Of a stretch of 64,000 bases of DNA, positions 17,349 through 29,264 are shown piece by piece. Each line of letters starts with the position of its first letter. Within the stretch, counting starts at the first letter, position 1. The DNA comes from Moraxella osloensis (lineage in GTDB: Bacteria; Pseudomonadota; Gammaproteobacteria; Pseudomonadales; Moraxellaceae), in assembly GCF_001553955.1 (NCBI RefSeq), contig NZ_CP014234.1, positions 992,001 through 1,056,000 of the forward strand, read 5' to 3'. The position numbers were made by a program, and so were the translations under genes. The notes beneath the pieces were generated by a model. That model did no database searches. It was not told the origin of the DNA and saw only the letters and a list, made by a program, of their open reading frames with translations.

Positions 17349-18671
17349 CTAACTATCGCTGATAATTAGATTTTCGTCGTCTTTTATATAACGGGTCACG
17401 AGTAATTGGTCAATTTTATGATGATCAATATCGACTACTTCAAATTTATAACCTTGATATTCAACAAAATCCGCAGGACGGGGAATTTTACGCAGTTTAT
17501 ACATCATAAAACCCGCTAAAGTTTCATAATTATCCCAATCAGGAAAATCTTCGATACCGAGCGCATGTTTGACATTTTCAATCGGGGTGGTACCTTCAAT
17601 CAGCCATGAGAATTCATCACGCTGGATAATCTGCTGCTCATCTTCAATCGGTGCGACCCAGTCCCCCATCACTGTCATCATGATATCAGATAGCGTAATG
17701 ACACCGACAATGAGCGCATACTCGTTCATCACCACAGCAAATTTTTCTTTACTGGAGCGAAAACGGTCTAGCAGCTCAGATAAGGTTAAGGTATCGGGGA
17801 TGATTAATACATTACGAATCGTAGTTTCATTGAGCAAAATTTGCGACTGGTTACTAAGAAGTTTTACCAAGATATCTTTGGTATCAACATAGCCAATCAC
17901 TTCATCAATACTATCTTTACATACCAAAAATTTTGAATACGGGTAACTTGCGATTTTTTGGCGGATACTTTGCTCAGACTCGCCAAGGGTAAAATACACC
18001 ACATCCTCACGGGTGGTCATGCTAGAGGGCACGTTGCGTTCTTCAAGCTCAAAGACGTTTTCGATAAAGTGATGTTCTTGCTTGAGCAATACCCCCGCCT
18101 GCGCCCCTGCATCCACCACAGCCGAAACGTCATCAAAGGTGATATTTTCTTCTCTCACCATGTTGACTTTAAAAATTCTAAAAATCAGATTTGCCAGCCC
18201 ATTGATAATCCAAGCCAGCGGCTTAAATAATTTGATTGACAGTAGTACAGGCTCAATCACCGCTAACGCCACGCGTTCTGGGTTAATCATGCCAATGCGT
18301 TTAGGAATCAAATCGGCAAACAAAATAAACAACAAAGTGACAAACAAAAATGACATTATAAAACCGATATTATCAAGCATTTTGCCTTGATAAAATGGGG
18401 AAATAAGGTCAATAAAGTAGGGGCGAAGCGCAGACTCACCGACGATACCGCCCAAAATTGCCACGGCATTTAGCCCAATTTGTGAGGTAGCAAAAAATTC
18501 GGCAGAATTTTCTTGTAAATGCAAAATTTTATTGGCGCGATTGTCACCCGATTCTGCCAACAACTTTAGCTTGATGCGCCTAGCCCCTGCCAAGGCGATT
18601 TCGGAAATGGAGAAAAAACTGGAAATCAACACTAATATACAAATAATTAGTAGATTTTGAAATAAACTCAC
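17349..18671 (-). CDS. paeA: PaeA/YtfL-type CNNM membrane protein, polyamine export
   Basis: A 440-residue protein of the HlyC/CorC (CNNM) family. E. coli YtfL (PaeA), an exporter of putrescine and cadaverine, is similar along the whole length as far as I recall it. The CNNM/DUF21 domain has four membrane segments (about 1-195; SSFFSISEIALAGARRIKLK, QIGLNAVAILGGIVGESA, FILFADLIPKRIG). A paired CBS domain follows (about 205-340; VPSSMTTREDVVYF, SKFLVCKDSIDEVIGYVD), then a C-terminal CorC_HlyC domain (FEVVDIDHHKIDQLLVTR). The assignment to polyamines rests on similarity. It precedes metR on the same strand. Three TTTTTATCTA-type repeats lie just upstream of the start. Confidence 0.85.
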   Translation of the reverse strand: MSLFQNLLIICILVLISSFFSISEIALAGARRIKLKLLAESGDNRANKILHLQENSAEFFATSQIGLNAVAILGGIVGESALRPYFIDLISPFYQGKMLDNIGFIMSFLFVTLLFILFADLIPKRIGMINPERVALAVIEPVLLSIKLFKPLAWIINGLANLIFRIFKVNMVREENITFDDVSAVVDAGAQAGVLLKQEHHFIENVFELEERNVPSSMTTREDVVYFTLGESEQSIRQKIASYPYSKFLVCKDSIDEVIGYVDTKDILVKLLSNQSQILLNETTIRNVLIIPDTLTLSELLDRFRSSKEKFAVVMNEYALIVGVITLSDIMMTVMGDWVAPIEDEQQIIQRDEFSWLIEGTTPIENVKHALGIEDFPDWDNYETLAGFMMYKLRKIPRPADFVEYQGYKFEVVDIDHHKIDQLLVTRYIKDDENLIISDS

Positions 18672-18680
18672 AATACACCC

Positions 18681-18715
18681 ATATTTATCTATTTTTATCT
18701 ATTTTTATCTAGATA
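18681..18715. repeat. Short tandem repeat upstream of paeA
   Basis: The unit TTTTTATCTA occurs about three times head to tail immediately 5' of the paeA start codon on the opposite strand. It may affect expression by slippage; this is inference. Confidence 0.6.
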
Positions 18716-18837
18716 ACATAACAGATTTGGTAAAAAATTTCTTAGATTTTATAGTAAAACAATAGTAGTAAGCAAACAGTGATAAAGAAGAAGGGATAAA
18801 AAATTAGTAAAAAATATGGGTAAAAAACTTTACGCGT

Positions 18838-18872
18838 AAAAAAACCCTTGATTGAAATCAAGGGCTTTTTTG
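18838..18872 (-). terminator. Rho-independent terminator after fadA
   Basis: CCCTTGATT with AATCAAGGG around GAA, with A and T runs on the two sides; it lies 13 bases past the fadA stop. Confidence 0.9.
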
Positions 18873-18884
18873 ATAACAAAATAA

Positions 18885-20087
<1,203 letters not shown>

Positions 20088-22244
20088 TTACGCTTGTGGG
20101 TAAAAAGTTTTACCATTTGCCGCCATATCACGGATCATTTGTGGCGCTTCATAGGCTTTACCTAAGCTTGCGTATTTGTCGCAAAGGGCTAGGTAATTTT
20201 GTAGGCCGATTTGGTCGATATAACGGCATGGACCACCACGGAATGGCGGGAAACCGATACCCATAATCATCGCCATGTCTGCTTCTGCAGGCGTCGATAC
20301 GATGTTGTCCTCTAAGCAGCGAACCGTTTCATTACATAATGCAATCATCATGCGATCGATGATTTCTTGGTCTTCAAACTGTTTTGGCGCATCGATAAAT
20401 GGTTTTAGTAATTCAACGGTTTGTGGATCGGCAGTTTTAACTGGCTTGCCTTTTTTATCCGTTTCATATTTGTAGAAACCAACGCCATTTTTTTGACCTA
20501 AACGATTGGCTTCAAACAATATCTGACCGCTTACTTTGTAGTCTGGTTTCATACGGTCTGGGAAGCCTTGTGCCATCACTTCTGCCCCATGAACGCCTGT
20601 GTCGATACCCACAACGTCCATCAAGTAAGCAGGACCCATTGGCCAGCCAAATTTTTCCATGACTTTGTCAATTTGAACAAAATCAGCGCCTTGTTTGATC
20701 AATAAGTCAAACGCACCGAAGTAAGGGAATAATACGCGGTTTACTAAGAAACCTGGGCAGTCATTTACCACCACGGGCACTTTACCCATTTTTTCTGCTA
20801 ACGCTACCGTGGTCGCTACCGCTTCTTCGCTGGATTTTTCACCACGAATTACTTCAACCAGCGGCATACGATGGACTGGGTTAAAGAAGTGCATGCCGAC
20901 GAAGTTTTCTGGGCGCTCTAGTACCGAAGCTAGGTAGGTGATAGAGATGGTCGAGGTGTTAGATGCTAGGATACAGTTGTCTTTAACTAGCCCTTCAACT
21001 TCTTTTAATACCGCGTGTTTAACTTTTGGATTTTCAACAACCGCTTCAATCACGATATCAGTCTCACCAAAATCACCGTAGTTGAGTGTAGGACGGATAC
21101 GGCTTAAGGTTTCGCCCATTTGTTCTGGGGTTACTTTACCGCGTGCCATACCGCTTGATAGGTGTTTGACGGCCTCGCGCATACCTAAGTCAAGCTGCTC
21201 TGCCTTGATGTCTTTCATGATGATGGGCAAGCCTCTTGAGGCAGCTTGGTAAGCGATACCGCCACCCATGATACCTGCGCCCAATACAGCAGCTTGTTTA
21301 ATATCATGCGCTTTGGCGCTGTGAGTTTTAGCGAGTTTACGAACGGCTTGGTCGTTTAAGAATAGACCGACTAGGCTTTCTGCTTGTGGGGTTTTTGCGG
21401 CTTTTGCAAAACCTGCAGATTCAATTTCTAAGGCTTTGTCACGGGGTAGGTTCACGTGTTTTTCGATGGACTCTAACGCGATTTTTGGCGCTGGGTAATG
21501 CGCTGGATTGGCTTTTGAGAACAGTACACCTTTGGCTGAATTAAATGCCATCGCTTGTTCGAGGGCGTTTAATTTGACTGGATTGATTTTTTCGTCATGG
21601 CGTGCTTTCCAATCTAGATCGCCTGCGATACATTTTTTGACTAAATCAATCGCCGAAGCTTCTAACTGGTCTGCGGCAACAACCGCATCCACCATACCGA
21701 CTTTCAATGCAGCGGCTGGTTTTTGTGCTTCGCCAGTTGCGATGATTTCAAGCGCATTATCGATACCGATGATACGTGGCAAGCGCACTGAACCACCAAA
21801 GCCTGGGAAGATACCCAATTTAACTTCGGGCAAACCGATGCTCGCTTTGTCACTCATGACACGGTAGTCACACACCAACGTCATCTCTGTACCACCGCCC
21901 ATGGATGCGCCATTGATTGCCGCAACTTTTGGAAAAGGCAAATCTTCAAAACGGTTGAATGTTTTGTTGATGTCAAATACCCAAGAAGCAATCTCGCCTT
22001 CTGGTTTTTTGAAATTACCAACAAATTCAGTGATGTCCGCACCAGCGATGAAAACTTTTTTTCCTGAAGTAACGATGAGACCTTTAACGTCTGAAGATTG
22101 TTCTAATGCCGTGACTGCTTCGCCAAATTCTTTGATGGTGGCTTGGTCAAATTTATTAACGCTCTCAGTTTGATTATCGTAGTTTAATTTAGCAATACCG
22201 TCTTCGAGTAGCGATACCGAGATGCTATTTCCTTGATAAATCAT
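20088..22244 (-). CDS. fadB: Fatty acid oxidation complex subunit FadB
   Basis: Alpha subunit with enoyl-CoA hydratase/isomerase activity (about residues 1-190) and 3-hydroxyacyl-CoA dehydrogenase activity (about 315-620). The hydratase part has [16 protein letters not shown] and [13 protein letters not shown] with the catalytic Glu, then [15 protein letters not shown]. The dehydrogenase has the NAD-binding [15 protein letters not shown] and the catalytic His in [16 protein letters not shown]. Length (718) matches FadB exactly. First gene of fadBA, with AAGGAG before its ATG. In Moraxellaceae this pair drives growth on fatty acids, and it could take up the fatty alcohol derived from the alkyl sulfatase encoded at 47235 (inference). 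Confidence 0.97.
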   Translation of the reverse strand: MIYQGNSISVSLLEDGIAKLNYDNQTESVNKFDQATIKEFGEAVTALEQSSDVKGLIVTSGKKVFIAGADITEFVGNFKKPEGEIASWVFDINKTFNRFEDLPFPKVAAINGASMGGGTEMTLVCDYRVMSDKASIGLPEVKLGIFPGFGGSVRLPRIIGIDNALEIIATGEAQKPAAALKVGMVDAVVAADQLEASAIDLVKKCIAGDLDWKARHDEKINPVKLNALEQAMAFNSAKGVLFSKANPAHYPAPKIALESIEKHVNLPRDKALEIESAGFAKAAKTPQAESLVGLFLNDQAVRKLAKTHSAKAHDIKQAAVLGAGIMGGGIAYQAASRGLPIIMKDIKAEQLDLGMREAVKHLSSGMARGKVTPEQMGETLSRIRPTLNYGDFGETDIVIEAVVENPKVKHAVLKEVEGLVKDNCILASNTSTISITYLASVLERPENFVGMHFFNPVHRMPLVEVIRGEKSSEEAVATTVALAEKMGKVPVVVNDCPGFLVNRVLFPYFGAFDLLIKQGADFVQIDKVMEKFGWPMGPAYLMDVVGIDTGVHGAEVMAQGFPDRMKPDYKVSGQILFEANRLGQKNGVGFYKYETDKKGKPVKTADPQTVELLKPFIDAPKQFEDQEIIDRMMIALCNETVRCLEDNIVSTPAEADMAMIMGIGFPPFRGGPCRYIDQIGLQNYLALCDKYASLGKAYEAPQMIRDMAANGKTFYPQA

Positions 22245-22550
22245 TGCTAACTCCTTGAGTTATGTTGAAATCAACGGGGAAAACCGAAAAAATGATGTTT
22301 TGCACGATGTCTTTATATGATGTCTTTAAAAGATGCTTGTGAAAAGATGCTTATTAAAATTTTTACATACCGCAGACAAAACAAAATCTTGACTAGTTTA
22401 CTATGTTTGCGATAAGTTGAGAATAGCGCAAATGACTGTTTAGTCATTGGCTAGCAACGGGGCCGCTGCTGCCGCGGGTTTTGTTGCCAAACTTACTATC
22501 TTATCGGTAAGCCACAGTAAGCAAGCATATCATTGAATCGTCTAGAATAA
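22245..22550. promoter_or_regulatory. fadBA upstream region with a palindrome
   Basis: About 305 bp upstream of fadB. It contains AATGACT-GTTT-AGTCATT at 22431-22448, a 7-bp arm dyad that could bind a fatty-acid regulator (FadR or PsrA-like), although it does not clearly match either known consensus. The rest shows nothing recognisable. Confidence 0.4.
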
Positions 22551-22922
22551 TCAAATGATTTGCTTGACATAGTTAGTGCTTAGAATAGTGGAATTGACGC
22601 AAATCTGTAAACTGCCAACAGGCACCTCACTTTCGAATTCCTGCAGATGCGCTTTGATAGCATCGGCAATGCGCTGCGCCAATGATTGAATGGTAGCGTC
22701 ATCCCGCCCTGGCATCAGATAAAAATGCGCCATAACAAAGGCTTCATCTCCGCTATCGGTCAGTCCTACCAATACGTGATTTGGGTAGTAAATACGTGAT
22801 TTGATATCACTTTGTAGCTTAAAATTGCCAGACTGCCATAGCGTATCATTGACCCGCGCTAATAGGCTATCGGGCTGACTAATAAGATGGTCGTGACTCA
22901 CTTCAATAATGACATTGGGCAT
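22551..22922 (-). CDS. 5-carboxymethyl-2-hydroxymuconate isomerase-like protein
   Basis: A 123-residue protein of the CHMI/tautomerase fold family (HpaF-like). After the initiator Met it has the catalytic Pro2 (MPNVIIEVSHD), then SRIYYPNHVLVG and FVMAHFYLMPGRDDATIQSLAQRIAD, corresponding to HpaF's FVHMTLKIGAGR segment. In the homoprotocatechuate pathway this enzyme isomerises CHM, but no other pathway gene is present, so the true substrate is open. It is 11 bp downstream of ybaK on the same strand and probably cotranscribed. Confidence 0.8.
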   Translation of the reverse strand: MPNVIIEVSHDHLISQPDSLLARVNDTLWQSGNFKLQSDIKSRIYYPNHVLVGLTDSGDEAFVMAHFYLMPGRDDATIQSLAQRIADAIKAHLQEFESEVPVGSLQICVNSTILSTNYVKQII

Positions 22923-22933
22923 GGTGTTCTCCT

Positions 22934-23404
22934 TTATTCTTGAATTAAATCTGCAAACTTGGCGTTTACTGCGCCTGCTAAATCCGACGGCGACAACTCA
23001 ATCTCCAAGCCGCGTCTACCGCCACTACAATAAATGGTTGCAAAGTGTTGTGCCGACTGATCGATGACCGTGGGCAGACGTTTTTTTTGACCTAGCGGGC
23101 TTACCCCACCTAGCACATAGCCTGTGGTACGTTCTACCAATTTGGGGTCTGCCATTTGTGCTTTTTTACTGCCGATGGCTTTGGCGATTTTTTTTAGGTT
23201 TAGTAAATGCTCAACAGGCAGTATGGCAACAGCGAGTTTGTCATTGTCGTCTTGTACCACCAAGGTTTTAAATACCCGCTTCGGCTTAACTTGTAGTTTC
23301 TCTGCCGCTTCAAGCCCATAGCTTTCACTATGCGCGTCATGCTGGTATTCATGTAACTGGAAGTTGATTTTTAGTTTTTTGGCAAGATTAACGGCAGGTG
23401 TCAT
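22934..23404 (-). CDS. ybaK: Cys-tRNA(Pro)/Cys-tRNA(Cys) deacylase YbaK
   Basis: Trans-editing hydrolase that removes Cys from mischarged tRNA(Pro). The 156-residue YbaK/EbsC-fold protein shows VFKTLVVQDDNDKLAVAILPVE, KAIGSKKAQMADPKLVERTTGYVLGGVSPLG (positions 77-107) and the conserved Lys and Gly of this segment. FATIYCSGGRRGLEIELSP completes the pocket. Length fits the family. It forms a small operon with the tautomerase-like gene. Confidence 0.92.
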   Translation of the reverse strand: MTPAVNLAKKLKINFQLHEYQHDAHSESYGLEAAEKLQVKPKRVFKTLVVQDDNDKLAVAILPVEHLLNLKKIAKAIGSKKAQMADPKLVERTTGYVLGGVSPLGQKKRLPTVIDQSAQHFATIYCSGGRRGLEIELSPSDLAGAVNAKFADLIQE

Positions 23405-23500
23405 GGCGGTTTCTTAACAGGGTGTGGTGATTGAACATAGCCATTCATCATACCCAAACTGCGGGTTAAAACAAAGCACATTGGGTATAAAAAACGTATA

Positions 23501-23537
23501 AAAAAACCAGCCAACTATTTTGCTAGTGACTGGTTTA
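23501..23537 (-). terminator. Rho-independent terminator after the cytochrome c gene
   Basis: On the minus strand AACCAGTCACTA pairs with TAGTTGGCTGGTT with one bulge, followed by seven T. It lies about 120 bases past the cytochrome c stop and ahead of ybaK. Confidence 0.85.
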
Positions 23538-23655
23538 CTGCTGATGGCTTTATTACTGACTGGATGTAGTGAGATGCTCAATGCTAATTGCTGCATAAGC
23601 TTCATTGCATAGGCTTGAATGTATAGCCTTGATTTTATAGAGGGCGCAATACCTA

Positions 23656-24156
23656 TTAGCTTGCTTTTGAGACCATATAATCAACCGCAGCTTTTACTTC
23701 CTCATCCGAGGCTTGGCTACCGCCTCTGGCTGGCATTACACCGGATTTTCCTTGATAGCCGACAATGGCGTGTTTATAAAGCGTGTCTTTACCTTGCGCA
23801 ATGCGAGGTGCCCAATCGGCTTTATCACCAAGTTTTGGGGCGCCCATCAAGCCTGCTGTGTGACAAGTGGCACATACACTACCAAACAATTTTTCGCCAG
23901 CATCAGCAGAAACTGGGGTAGCAGTTGCTGTCGTCGTGGTGGCAGCGGCTGAGGCGGCTGTCGGTGGCACAAACGAAGCAGGCTGTGAAGCTACTGGCAT
24001 GGGATGGTTTGCACGAGCGATTTCACCTTGCTCTGCGGCAATTTCTTCGGTTGGTTTGCTTTCGGCTGATTCATGCTTACTACATGCGCTCATGGTAAGA
24101 CCCAAGGCAATCATAAGACTGGCTAGCGTGGCATTGCGTGTTGATATCGGTAGCAT
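23656..24156 (-). CDS. Lipoprotein cytochrome c (c5-like)
   Basis: A 166-residue secreted monohaem cytochrome. The signal peptide ends in a lipobox MSAC (Cys25), so it is probably anchored to a membrane on the periplasmic side. A Ser/Ala/Thr/Pro-rich linker of about 60 residues leads to the haem domain with CATCH (Cys95, Cys98, His99) and the distal Met in SGVMPARGG, the arrangement of cytochrome c5. It probably passes electrons in the respiratory chain. Single gene with its own terminator. Confidence 0.88.
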   Translation of the reverse strand: MLPISTRNATLASLMIALGLTMSACSKHESAESKPTEEIAAEQGEIARANHPMPVASQPASFVPPTAASAAATTTTATATPVSADAGEKLFGSVCATCHTAGLMGAPKLGDKADWAPRIAQGKDTLYKHAIVGYQGKSGVMPARGGSQASDEEVKAAVDYMVSKAS

Positions 24157-24693
24157 AACCTTTTCCTTTCAAATAAGGTGAAATCTAGTTTCACATCAAT
24201 GTATAAATTTTTAATAGCCCTACAAACTGTTTTTGCATGGTAATGTTTTACGTGTTAATGTCGCCTGGCAAATGACTAGTACAACATCTAGTGGTATGTT
24301 GTTATCACATGAGAATTAGTGACTATATTAGCATTACTGCGGTATGAATAAAATAACATTTTAAAGCCACCTTGCTAAATCATTACTATCGTTGTGTATT
24401 TTGTTACGATAACGGGCAAAATTTTTTACTGGCTAGCTCAAACAGGGCAATTGGCTAAGAGAAGGATTTTCTAATTTAATAAGTTATTAAAAAGCTAAAA
24501 TTTACATTGACTTACATGCAATATTTAGTTAAAATTCGCACCTATTTTTATCCTAATCTGAGCTGATGCCAAACCATGGGTAGGTTGGCTAATAATCACC
24601 TATACAGCCGGATTAATGTTCCTGACCCACTAACCCCGCTTTGTTGATAGCACATTCATTGTCTATCAATCAGCCTAGACTTAAGGAGTCTAC
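24157..24693. other. Divergent intergenic region, cytochrome c and rpsU
   Basis: About 535 bp of AT-rich DNA without a reading frame. It contains the strong rpsU promoter (24507-24535) and presumably the cytochrome c promoter. Confidence 0.6.
24507..24535 (+). promoter_or_regulatory. Sigma-70 promoter of rpsU
   Basis: TTGACT (24507-24512), a 17-bp spacer and TAAAAT (24530-24535). This predicts a leader of about 150 nt before rpsU. Confidence 0.7.
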
Positions 24694-24909
24694 ATGCCAG
24701 CAGTAAAGGTAAAAGAGAACGAACCTGTAGATATCGCAATTCGCCGCTTTAAACGTGCTTGTGAGAAAGCCGGTATTTTAGCAGATGTACGTAAACATGA
24801 GTTCTATGAAAAACCAACTCAAGAACGTAAACGCAAAAAAGCAGCTGCGGTAAAACGTTACAAAAAGAAAATGTCACGTGAATCAGTACGCACGACTCGT
24901 CTTTACTAA
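24694..24909 (+). CDS. rpsU: 30S ribosomal protein S21
   Basis: A 71-residue, strongly basic small-subunit protein. The sequence [19 protein letters not shown], then [22 protein letters not shown] and a lysine-rich tail, is that of S21 along its full length. The ribosome site AAGGAG lies 8 bases before the ATG. It is followed by a terminator and then yqeY; rpsU-yqeY is a very common neighbourhood, usually leading on to dnaG and rpoD, which are absent here. Confidence 0.98.
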   Translation: MPAVKVKENEPVDIAIRRFKRACEKAGILADVRKHEFYEKPTQERKRKKAAAVKRYKKKMSRESVRTTRLY

Positions 24910-24947
24910 GGTAATTTGTCGCAAGACACCCAATACCAGTAAATGAT

Positions 24948-24977
24948 AAAATCCACTTTGTTAAGTGGATTTTTTTA
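24948..24977 (+). terminator. Rho-independent terminator after rpsU
   Basis: AAATCCACTT with AAGTGGATTT around TGTT and a T7 tail. Confidence 0.9.
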
Positions 24978-25039
24978 TGCTATGTTGCTAACCACAATTT
25001 TAACAACGCCATTAGCTAACATTAAGGAGCGTTAAAACC

Positions 25040-25486
25040 ATGAGTACCATAAAAGACACCCTTACCGATGTGGTCAAGACCGCCATGAAAGCGCGTGAGC
25101 TTGAAAAAGTTAAAGTGCTACGCAGCGTACAAGCGGTGATAAAACAAATCGAAATTGACCGCCAAATAACGCTCGATGATGCAGGTGTACTAGACATCTT
25201 ACAAAAACAAACCAAGCAGCGCCAAGAGTCGCTCGCGATTTTTGCCGCCAATGGTCGGGAAGATTTGGCACAAAAAGAACAATTTGAGATTGATGTGATT
25301 AGTCAATTCTTGCCACAACCCATGAGTGAAGCAGAAATTGCCAATCTGGTAGCTGCTGAAATTGCTGAGCAAGGTGCCACTTCAATGCAGCAAATGGGCG
25401 CTGTGATGAATGCGCTGAAAGTCAAAACCGCAGGTCGTGCTGACCCCGCTTTGATTTCAAAGTTGGTCAAAGCGACATTGGCTTAA
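25040..25486 (+). CDS. GatB/YqeY domain protein
   Basis: A 148-residue YqeY-family protein. It matches the tRNA-binding tail domain of GatB (TLTDVVKTAMKARELEKVKVLRSVQAVIKQ is positions 4-33; then LPQPMSEAEIANLVAAEI and MGAVMNALKVKTAGRADPAL). The function of stand-alone YqeY is not fixed; a link to tRNA is inferred from the domain. AAGGAG precedes the ATG. It follows rpsU and shares a bidirectional terminator with maf. Confidence 0.93.
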   Translation: MSTIKDTLTDVVKTAMKARELEKVKVLRSVQAVIKQIEIDRQITLDDAGVLDILQKQTKQRQESLAIFAANGREDLAQKEQFEIDVISQFLPQPMSEAEIANLVAAEIAEQGATSMQQMGAVMNALKVKTAGRADPALISKLVKATLA

Positions 25487-25498
25487 TCCATGCATCCT

Positions 25499-25537
25499 AA
25501 AAAAAGCCGTAAGATTTGTACTTATGGCTTTTTTTTA
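25499..25537 (+). terminator. Bidirectional terminator between yqeY and maf
   Basis: AAAAGCCGTAAG with CTTATGGCTTTT around ATTTGTA (one mismatch), with A7 before and T8 after. Confidence 0.9.
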
Positions 25538-25546
25538 AGTTTATTT

Positions 25547-26176
25547 TTACTGATGGGTTTGCATCGCCTGAGAAAGCAAGTCCAACGTTTCCACCAACGG
25601 CAGTCCAACCACATTGCTATAGCTACCGTCAATCGCTTTGACCCACGCAGCGCCCAGTCCTTGAATGGCATAACCGCCGGCTTTGTCTTGTGGTTCACCC
25701 GTATGCCAATAATGCGCCATCATGCTGTCAGTGAGTGCGATAAATTTGACATCAGTTCTCACCACAGTGCGCTCAGCATAATCCATCTGCCATTGACCGC
25801 CACGCTGCGCCATTCGGCTCACTTGCACTGCGGTCCATACTTGGTGCGAGGCATTGCTCATTTGCCGCCACATCGCACAAGCATCAGCAAAATCGCTAGG
25901 TTTTTGCAGCACTGCCCCATCCGGCAATACGCCAATGGTATCGGCGGTAATCACCACACACTCGGTCATAGCCTTTGGCAAAACTTGTAAAGCGGCTTGT
26001 GCTTTTTGACTCACCATACGCCCAATATAGTCAATCGCCGCTTCCTCTACTAGCCGTGTTTCATCAATGCTGACTGCCGCGCAAGTATGTGGCAGCGCAA
26101 CTTGATCTAATAACTCACGCCGCCTCGGTGATGTGGACGCCAAGATAATCGGTATAGTGGCATTAAATTGATACAT
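25547..26176 (-). CDS. maf: Maf-family nucleotide pyrophosphatase
   Basis: A 209-residue Maf/HAM1-like house-cleaning enzyme that hydrolyses dTTP/UTP or modified nucleotides. It has the family start ILASTSPRRRELLDQV, ADTIGVLPDGAVLQKPSDFADA with the active-site Asp and Lys, VWTAVQVSR, and EPQDKAGGYAIQGLGAAWVKAIDGSYSNVVGLP (positions about 160-192). The YhdE-type dTTP/UTP specificity is inferred from the GGYAIQG region. It is the last gene of mreBCD-maf, 18 bp after mreD, the order seen in many gammaproteobacteria. Confidence 0.93.
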   Translation of the reverse strand: MYQFNATIPIILASTSPRRRELLDQVALPHTCAAVSIDETRLVEEAAIDYIGRMVSQKAQAALQVLPKAMTECVVITADTIGVLPDGAVLQKPSDFADACAMWRQMSNASHQVWTAVQVSRMAQRGGQWQMDYAERTVVRTDVKFIALTDSMMAHYWHTGEPQDKAGGYAIQGLGAAWVKAIDGSYSNVVGLPLVETLDLLSQAMQTHQ

Positions 26177-26194
26177 AATAACTTCTCAATACGC

Positions 26195-26680
26195 TTATCG
26201 CGTATAACGTAGCATGACAGCGACTAACAGCGGCCAAATTAAGGTGCTGACGGCAACCGTATAAAGTAATTGGGGTGCAAACACCCCTTGGGTAAATAAA
26301 TGCAGAAAAATTAACCCCAATTGATAAATCAGCAAACAGGCGCCCGCAAGTAGCCATACCAAGTTCGAGGACAATTGACGTACATAACCACTAACAAACT
26401 TAATAAAAAATGCCACCAGCACCGCACATAAGGCTTGCTGACCGATTCGGCTATCTGTGAGTAAATCAGCAAACAAACCAACCACAAACGCCAATCCCAT
26501 GCCGATTAAAGTCGGTTGAAATATCAGCCAAAAAATCAGCATCATAATCATCCACATCGGACGAAATAGCGCAATCTCTGCCGACAGCGGATACACACTA
26601 AGTACCGATGCGATGATAAAACTGATTGCCATCACAATATATAAATGCTGTTTGGTTTTTTTGCGCTGAACGACGACCAT
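26195..26680 (-). CDS. mreD: Rod shape-determining protein MreD
   Basis: A 161-residue integral membrane protein with about five hydrophobic helices spanning most of its length. It shows the MreD-like PLSAEIALFRPMWMIMMLIFW and GMGLAFVVGLFADLLTDSRIGQQAL (positions 57-81). It belongs to the elongasome that orients wall synthesis with MreB and MreC. It starts 11 bp after mreC and lies in the same transcript as maf. MreD proteins are poorly conserved, so position carries part of the call. Confidence 0.93.
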   Translation of the reverse strand: MVVVQRKKTKQHLYIVMAISFIIASVLSVYPLSAEIALFRPMWMIMMLIFWLIFQPTLIGMGLAFVVGLFADLLTDSRIGQQALCAVLVAFFIKFVSGYVRQLSSNLVWLLAGACLLIYQLGLIFLHLFTQGVFAPQLLYTVAVSTLIWPLLVAVMLRYTR

Positions 26681-26691
26681 AATCGGTGATT

Positions 26692-27528
26692 TTAAACCTT
26701 CTGCTGAAGCAATAAAACATAAGACGTATTGATAAAATTGGCAGCGGGTTTCACCATAATCTTGGCATAGCCCCCTGCTTGCTCGGCTTCTACTTTTGCC
26801 ACACGCCCAACAGGAAATCCAGCAGGAATTCGACCACCAAGCCCTGATGAAATCAGCTCATCGCCAATGCGTACATCTGATGCCTTAAAGATATAATCTA
26901 GCGCCAAATACTGCGGATTACCTTTACCCGACACGATGGCTTTTTGCCCAGTACGTTTGATAGTCACTGCAACGGATTGTTGGTCATCGCTGATTAACAC
27001 CACACGGCAGGTATCGGGATAAACATTGACGACTTGTCCAAGAATGCCGTTTTCATCAATCACCGTTTGCCCCACAATCACCCCGTCTTTGCTGCCTTTA
27101 TTGATGACCACCATTTGCCGCAGTGGATTGCTATCGGTACCAATGACATGCGACAACAGCAAATTAAACTGGTCTGGTGTGGTGGCGGATAAAATCCCTT
27201 GCAGTCGGGCATTTTGCGCAACAAGATAGTCTTGCTGCTGCAATTGCGCTTTGGCATGGACAAGCTCAGCTTTTAACTGGACATTCTCACGGCGTAACGC
27301 TTCTTTTTCGGTCATGGTGCTATCAAGCCAGCCTGCAAAAAAACTTGGGTAAGCCGATACTTGATAGATGGGCTGCATGGCGGCATGGGTCGCGGTACGT
27401 ACTGGCTGAAACCAACTGCTATTTTTACTATCCAATAACATCAGCACAATCGCCGCAAACACCACAATAAGGGTCTTGCGAATGGCGAGCGGTTGTTGAG
27501 TAAAAATGGTAAGTGACATAAATAACAT
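26692..27528 (-). CDS. mreC: Rod shape-determining protein MreC
   Basis: A 278-residue bitopic protein. It has one N-terminal membrane helix (about residues 15-33), a coiled-coil stretch (about 70-105, EKEALRRENVQLKAELVHAKAQL is positions 73-95), and a periplasmic beta-barrel domain with VIGTDSNPLRQMVVINKGSKDG, VGQTVIDENGILGQV and SGLGGRIPAGFPVGRV. These are the diagnostic MreC segments. It links MreB filaments to penicillin-binding proteins in the periplasm. It lies between mreB and mreD, with an intrinsic terminator-like hairpin in the 156-bp gap after mreB. Confidence 0.96.
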   Translation of the reverse strand: MLFMSLTIFTQQPLAIRKTLIVVFAAIVLMLLDSKNSSWFQPVRTATHAAMQPIYQVSAYPSFFAGWLDSTMTEKEALRRENVQLKAELVHAKAQLQQQDYLVAQNARLQGILSATTPDQFNLLLSHVIGTDSNPLRQMVVINKGSKDGVIVGQTVIDENGILGQVVNVYPDTCRVVLISDDQQSVAVTIKRTGQKAIVSGKGNPQYLALDYIFKASDVRIGDELISSGLGGRIPAGFPVGRVAKVEAEQAGGYAKIMVKPAANFINTSYVLLLQQKV

Positions 27529-27638
27529 CCAAGTAAAATCGTGACAGTCAATACAGCAAGCGGTAACAATACAGATAAGGGTAGCAAAAATCTTTTAAAA
27601 AAAACTATCGTAAAATCATCTTGTCAATAAAGCAATAA

Positions 27639-27665
27639 AACCGCTATTAAAAAATAGCGGTTAAC
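27639..27665 (-). terminator. Terminator/attenuator between mreB and mreC
   Basis: On the minus strand AACCGCTATT pairs with AATAGCGGTT, followed by TTAT. This should make mreB more abundant than mreC and mreD from a shared promoter. Confidence 0.75.
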
Positions 27666-27684
27666 GGTAACACATCAGCTAACA

Positions 27685-28719
<1,035 letters not shown>

Positions 28720-28833
28720 TCATTTCCCAGTGATAACAAAACTACACTGCAAGCAAAGCAGAAATTAGCGGGGTGTTTAATCGCACATCGAGTCAACGAG
28801 GCATTTTTTAAAAGCGTTTATTTAAAAGCTGTT

Positions 28834-28878
28834 AATGCCTATGTTTCTAATACCTATGTTTCTAGTGCCCATATTTCA
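28834..28878. repeat. Three imperfect 15-bp tandem repeats
   Basis: The unit AATGCCTATGTTTCT appears at 28834-28848, 28849-28863 and, more diverged, 28864-28878, within the mreB upstream region. Confidence 0.75.
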
Positions 28879-29264
28879 AAACCACCCTATTTGCTCACTA
28901 GCAAAAAAATCTGAAGCAAGCTGCTTATAGCCGCTATATTTTACATAAAAATAGCAAGAAACTCTTAACGATTAACAGTTAAAAGGCTATCTTTTTACAT
29001 AAAAAAAGCTGACGATGATTTTAAAGAGTTTTAGGCGATAGTGACTTTAATGCGATTAATTTGCGTTTAGTAAGAATAGTGCTAGATTATAGCGGTAAAA
29101 TATCGCAAAATATAGTGATTTAATCACATTCTATCTTTATTCACGAATTTTTTGTGACAAATTATTTAGGTCACATCACCCTATTTTTTCAAATTTGTTA
29201 TTAAAAGTAACTAAACTTATGCAACTGTTTTTATCAGGTTTTATCCTCTTTTATTATAGCCTGT

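Noticed and set aside
23414..23605. 63-codon minus-strand frame between ybaK and cytochrome c
   Set aside because: It spans the cytochrome c terminator hairpin and shows no family features.
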